Virus record (IMG/VR): IMGVR_UViG_3300022752_000347
Span: 1-25,772 of that record
DNA: 25,772 bases
Reading direction: 5' to 3' (one strand)
Source: a virus
Shown: piece by piece, positions 23,103-25,772 of the stretch
Numbering within the stretch: position 1 is the stretch's first letter
How the letters are laid out: each line of letters starts with the position of its first letter
Made by a program: the position numbers and the translations under genes
Notes under the pieces: model-generated
What the model saw: only the letters and a program-made list of their open reading frames with translations
Databases searched by the model: none
What the model was told of the DNA's origin: nothing

Positions 23103-23538
23103 TCTCTCTATAGCGGTAGCGTTATGCCAGCGTTTCGAAGGTTTCCGAGGGTCGCCGTACCTCTGTCCTGCCTCGATCCCCACAATTGGTTTCGGGTCGA
23201 CCCGTTACAGCAACGGAAAGAAGGTGACTCTGGAAGACCCGCCAATGACGCAAGCAGAAGCGCAGGCGCTATTGGAATACGAACTAAGGCACACATATTT
23301 ACCGGGAGCCTTGCGCCACTGTCCTGGACTGATAACAGACACAAAAAGACTTAACGCCATAGTCGACTTCTGCTACAACCTGGGAGTCGGCAAACTACAG
23401 ACTTCTACTCTCAAGAAGAAGATTAACGAACAGAACTGGGAAGACGCCAAGGTAGAGCTTCTCAAGTGGTGCAAGGGTGGCGGTAAGGTCTTACCAGGAT
23501 TATTAAAACGCAGACAAGCAGAAGCTGATCTTCTGTAA
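23092..23538 (+). CDS. Endolysin, GH24 (T4-type) lysozyme
   Basis: This 148-aa enzyme cleaves the glycan strands of peptidoglycan. The GTG start at 23092 overlaps the holin end by 11 bases. The active-site pattern E-8 aa-C/D-5 aa-T is present as Glu16 (RFEGFRG), Cys25 (LCPAS) and Thr31 (TIGFGS). The acidic residue found at the middle position in T4 lysozyme is Cys here, as in other GH24 phage enzymes. The C-terminal lobe shows DTKRLNAIVDFCYNLGVGKL and WCKGGGKVLPGLLKRRQAE, also typical. No signal-anchor-release segment is seen at the N-terminus, so release probably depends on the holin. Confidence 0.93.
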   Translation: MDFDLSIAVALCQRFEGFRGSPYLCPASIPTIGFGSTRYSNGKKVTLEDPPMTQAEAQALLEYELRHTYLPGALRHCPGLITDTKRLNAIVDFCYNLGVGKLQTSTLKKKINEQNWEDAKVELLKWCKGGGKVLPGLLKRRQAEADLL

Positions 23539-23552
23539 TAATTGTGTGCTAT

Positions 23553-23582
23553 TTGACAGGTTCCGTACTACGGGACTGAATC
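23553..23582 (+). promoter_or_regulatory. Possible promoter and small hairpin before the phosphoesterase gene
   Basis: The 44-base gap holds an exact TTGACA (23553-23558) with a weak CTGAAT 17 bases later (23576-23581). A hairpin GTTCCG-TACTA-CGGGAC (23560-23576, one G-U pair) overlaps the spacer and the GGGA ribosome site. It could be a promoter with translation control; no terminator T-run is present. Confidence 0.35.
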
Positions 23583-24542
23583 ATGGCAAAAAAGCCAATC
23601 ATCTCTGACCAAGAATTTCTTGAGTTATGGGAGCAGCACAACAGTGCCATGAAGGTGGCAAAAATCTTAGCCATCTCTGAGCGACACGCTCACACCAGAA
23701 GGCGACAAATAGAGGGAAGGCTGAAGGTAGAACTCAGCAGCCAAGGAATAAAGGCCCATGTACAAAAGGCCAGACACCATGCCGGTCTGACAGACGGGAT
23801 AGCCCTAGTCTTCTCAGACGCACACTTCTGGCCGGGGATTCGCACAACTGCTTTCAAGGGCTTGTTATGGGCAATAAACACCCTTAAACCGCACGTTGTG
23901 GTTGCCAACGGCGATATCTTCGATGGTGCATCCATATCTAGATTTCCACGCATAGGTTGGACGCATAGGCCCAACGTCAAGCAGGAACTCGATGCCTGCC
24001 AAGAAGCGATGAGAGAGATCGAAGAGGCTTGCGAGAAGGCAAGACACCATACCCAATTGGTGTGGCCTCTAGGGAACCACGATAGCCGTTTTGAGACCCG
24101 TTTAGCCCAGGCTGCACCAGAGTTTGAGAACGTGCAGGGTACAAATCTCAAGGACCATTTTCCAAAATGGCATCCCTGCTGGACCTGTTGGCTGTCTGAC
24201 GATGTTGTTATTAAGCATCGGTATAAAAGTGGGATTCATGCAACACACAACAACACCGTGAACTCTGGAACTAGCATCGTCACCGGCCACCTGCACAGTC
24301 TCAAAGTAACGCCTTTTGGTGACTACAGGGGTACGAGGTGGGGCGTAGACACCGGCACGTTGGCAGAGATAGATGGCCCACAGTTCTTGGATTACTTGGA
24401 AGACAGTCCGGTCAACTGGAGGTCTGGATTTGCTGTGCTAACCATGAAGGACAACAAGTTATTGTGGCCTGAGTTGGTGAGCAAGCACGACGAGGGTATC
24501 ATTGACTTTCGGGGGTCACTCATTGATGTGAGTACACTGTGA
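23583..24542 (+). CDS. Metallophosphoesterase with N-terminal helix-turn-helix
   Basis: 319 aa. Calcineurin-like phosphoesterase motifs are all present: SDAHFW (Asp79, His81), NGDIFD (Asp111, Asp114), GNHDSR (Asn165, His166), HATHNNT (His219/222) and GHLHS (His236, His238). So the two-metal centre looks complete. Residues about 8-45 (DQEFLELWEQHN, then VAKILAISERHAHTRRRQIE) look like an HTH, so the enzyme may be targeted to DNA. Phage enzymes of this kind may act on DNA ends, RNA 2',3' ends or nucleotides; the substrate cannot be told. It follows the endolysin and is separated by the longest clean gap in this part, with promoter-like sequence. Coupled by GTGA to the next gene. Confidence 0.88.
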   Translation: MAKKPIISDQEFLELWEQHNSAMKVAKILAISERHAHTRRRQIEGRLKVELSSQGIKAHVQKARHHAGLTDGIALVFSDAHFWPGIRTTAFKGLLWAINTLKPHVVVANGDIFDGASISRFPRIGWTHRPNVKQELDACQEAMREIEEACEKARHHTQLVWPLGNHDSRFETRLAQAAPEFENVQGTNLKDHFPKWHPCWTCWLSDDVVIKHRYKSGIHATHNNTVNSGTSIVTGHLHSLKVTPFGDYRGTRWGVDTGTLAEIDGPQFLDYLEDSPVNWRSGFAVLTMKDNKLLWPELVSKHDEGIIDFRGSLIDVSTL

Positions 24543-24763
24543 GAAAGAAGTTTCCAAATTTAAGTGTTGGCAGGGGAGAGAAGTTGCCTGCCAGCCGTGG
24601 TGCTGGACTGACTGCCAAAGGTAGAGCTAAGGCTCGTGCTGCGGGATCTAACCTGCAAGCCCCTACCAAGTCAGGACCACGCCACAAGAGTTTCTGTGCC
24701 CGTTCAAGAGGGTGGACGGGGGAGCGCGGGAAAGCAGCCAGGAGAAGATGGGGATGTCGTTAG
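24539..24763 (+). CDS. Small Lys/Arg-rich phage protein (74 aa), DUF6321-like
   Basis: Starts at GTG in a GTGA overlap with the phosphoesterase stop. The sequence GRGEKLPASRGAGLTAKGRA, a SGPRHKSFCARSRG segment and the C-terminal RRRWGC resemble a conserved family of small basic phage proteins that I recall as DUF6321-like; the family name is from memory. The product is over a quarter Arg/Lys and contains two Cys. It may bind nucleic acid or be packaged in the virion, but the role is unknown. The methyltransferase gene starts inside its last four codons. Confidence 0.65.
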   Translation: MRKKFPNLSVGRGEKLPASRGAGLTAKGRAKARAAGSNLQAPTKSGPRHKSFCARSRGWTGERGKAARRRWGCR

Positions 24764-25380
24764 CAACTATTCATCGTCAGAAAACAGGTAAAGTTTCTGA
24801 CAAGTGGTCATCGTATCTAGACTTTTATGACGACAGGTTTTTCTACCTGCAAGACACTCAGGTCAAAATTCTAGAGATCGGCGTCCAGAACGGTGGCTCA
24901 CTGGAAACGTGGGCGCAGTACTTTTGGAATGCCGAGAAGATCTACGGCATTGACGTAGACCCCAAGTGCGCTGACCTCAAGTTCGAGGATGAGCGTATTG
25001 AAGTCATCGTTGGTGATTCCAAAACAACTCAGATTGATAGCACATTTGATATCATCATTGACGATGGATCTCACACGTCAGACGATATCATCGAGAACTG
25101 GAACGTCTGGTGGCCTAAACTCAACAACGGCGGTTTGTACGTTGTAGAGGACTTCCACACCATGTGGATGCCTGGGTATGGGAATAACGCTATACGCTTC
25201 TTCTCAGGCTTTGTAGCGGCTGTCAACGCCCAGACCAAGACTAACCATCAGGTCAGGCGCTTAGAGTTTACGAACTCGATAGTGATGCTAGAGAAGGGAG
25301 AGCCGGTGCTAGGTGATCGTCTGATCACTGGTAGTGTGGCTTATGTAAACCCAGACGTTATAGGTATCAGAGATGGCTAA
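24754..25380 (+). CDS. Class I SAM-dependent methyltransferase (Methyltransf_24-like)
   Basis: 208 aa from the ATG at 24754, chosen because GGAGA lies eight bases upstream; the open frame reaches back to 24712 over the previous gene. SAM-binding motifs are clear: ILEIGVQNGGS (39-49), YGIDVDP (64-70), FDIIIDDGSH (98-107) and GGLYVVED (126-133). DDGSH and the EIG-x-NGGS form are typical of the family that includes sugar and small-molecule O-methyltransferases, rather than DNA methyltransferases, which would show DPPY or a PC motif. The substrate could be a glycan or a cell-wall sugar. This fits with the DUF5672-like gene elsewhere in the window, but the link is inferred. Confidence 0.88.
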   Translation: MSLATIHRQKTGKVSDKWSSYLDFYDDRFFYLQDTQVKILEIGVQNGGSLETWAQYFWNAEKIYGIDVDPKCADLKFEDERIEVIVGDSKTTQIDSTFDIIIDDGSHTSDDIIENWNVWWPKLNNGGLYVVEDFHTMWMPGYGNNAIRFFSGFVAAVNAQTKTNHQVRRLEFTNSIVMLEKGEPVLGDRLITGSVAYVNPDVIGIRDG

Positions 25381-25504
25381 TAAAGGTCTGTACTACAACA
25401 TCAACCGGCGTAGAAAACTTGGACTTCCTGCGAAAAGGCCAGGGCAGAAGGGTTACCCAACTGCCAAAGCCTTCCGCAGATCTGCCAGGACGGCTAAGAA
25501 ATAA
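25373..25504 (+). CDS. Small basic phage protein (43 aa)
   Basis: The ATG at 25373 lies in the last codons of the methyltransferase gene (ATGGCTAA overlap). The product begins MANKGLYYNINRRRKLG and continues KRPGQKGYPTAKAFRRSART, ending AKK, so about 37% is Lys/Arg. It matches in style a widespread family of small phage proteins with KGLY-x-NI and KPG-x-KG-x-PTA-x-AF motifs, often coded beside other Lys-rich proteins. The function of that family is not known to me. It ends three bases before the stop of the minus-strand gene. Confidence 0.65.
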   Translation: MANKGLYYNINRRRKLGLPAKRPGQKGYPTAKAFRRSARTAKK

Positions 25505-25507
25505 GGA

Positions 25508-25744
25508 TCAGACGGTTTGTTCGTCGATCTCTTCTTCTTCTTCCTCTTCCTCTTCTTCGTCCTCTTCGTCGTCATCTTCCTCATGCGCTTGGAACAGGGC
25601 GTCCATAGTGGAGGAGAAGAGGCTTCCCAAGGTGAACTCGTTGATGTTCGAAGCCTTGGCGACGAGGAACGCAACCGAGAAAAGTGAGTTCAGTGCATCA
25701 ACTGGCTCTGAGCCGCCGATTGCGTCAAGTATCTGATCTTTCAT
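25508..25744 (-). CDS. Minus-strand protein with long acidic C-terminal tract
   Basis: 78 aa. On the minus strand GGAG lies six bases before the ATG, supporting a real gene. The first 54 residues are a normal amphipathic helical domain (DQILDAIGGSEPVDALNSLF, EFTLGSLFSSTMDALFQ). Residues 55-72 are 18 consecutive Glu/Asp, then IDEQTV. It is the only minus-strand gene with a convincing start in the window and may mark the start of a divergently organised region to the right. The Ser-rich reading frame on the + strand over it is its shadow. Possible roles include mimicking nucleic acid or binding basic proteins; unproven. Confidence 0.75.
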   Translation of the reverse strand: MKDQILDAIGGSEPVDALNSLFSVAFLVAKASNINEFTLGSLFSSTMDALFQAHEEDDDEEDEEEEEEEEEEIDEQTV

Positions 25745-25772
25745 AACAAACTCCGTTAAGGTGCGGGGATTA

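Noticed and set aside
25419-25736. + strand Ser-rich frame
   Set aside because: The serine run is the antisense reading of the Glu/Asp codons of the minus-strand gene, which has the better ribosome site and a sensible N-terminal domain.

Overview
The window is the structural and lysis half of a tailed double-stranded DNA phage, or a prophage or metagenomic phage contig. Almost every gene is on the + strand, packed head to tail with TAATG, ATGA or GTGA junctions or gaps of a few bases. No integrase, replication gene, tRNA, CRISPR array or insertion sequence is visible. There is no tape-measure gene, sheath or major tail-tube gene. A portal, a head-tail adaptor, a hub protein resembling P22 gp10, a long fibre and several large Ala/Gly-rich, coiled-coil 'internal virion' type proteins point to podovirus morphology (inference). 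The host cannot be read from the sequence. GGAG-type ribosome binding sites fit a bacterial host, and the protein styles resemble environmental aquatic phages (weak inference).

Layout. 82-1848 is the large terminase. 1832-3454 holds a DUF5672-like sugar-enzyme candidate, a helix-turn-helix-like protein and a small zinc-finger-like protein. 3451-5049 is the portal. 5049-5456 is a leader-like stretch with very small, mostly Arg-rich reading frames, a hairpin and a possible promoter. 5457-7681 runs through two small virion-region proteins, a scaffold candidate and the major capsid protein. 7692-8803 holds three small capsid-associated or neck candidates. 8822-14712 holds the adaptor, the gp10-like hub with six inserted GSGYT repeats, the poly-glycine fibre and a fibre-associated protein. 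14705-15803 holds two small membrane proteins, a paired W-x3-H-x3-H protein and a small Gln-rich protein. 15803-21653 holds four large internal-virion-type proteins. 21650-23538 holds small proteins, a two-TM holin-like protein, a three-TM-type holin and a GH24 endolysin. 23583-25504 holds a metallophosphoesterase with an N-terminal helix-turn-helix, two small Lys/Arg-rich proteins and a SAM methyltransferase. 25508-25744 is the only convincing minus-strand gene. It encodes a protein ending in an 18-residue acidic run and converges on the last + gene with a 3-bp gap.

How it works together. Terminase, portal, scaffold and capsid build and fill the head. The adaptor, hub and fibre form the short tail and bind the host. 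The large hydrophobic or coiled-coil proteins are candidates for ejection with the DNA. The holin and lysozyme release progeny. The accessory enzymes (DUF5672-like, methyltransferase, metallophosphoesterase) have unknown roles.

The most interesting signals are: an abrupt base and codon composition change inside the terminase gene; an AT-rich block of about 3 kb covering two internal virion genes; the chain of tiny basic reading frames after the portal; and the convergent basic/acidic pair at the right edge.
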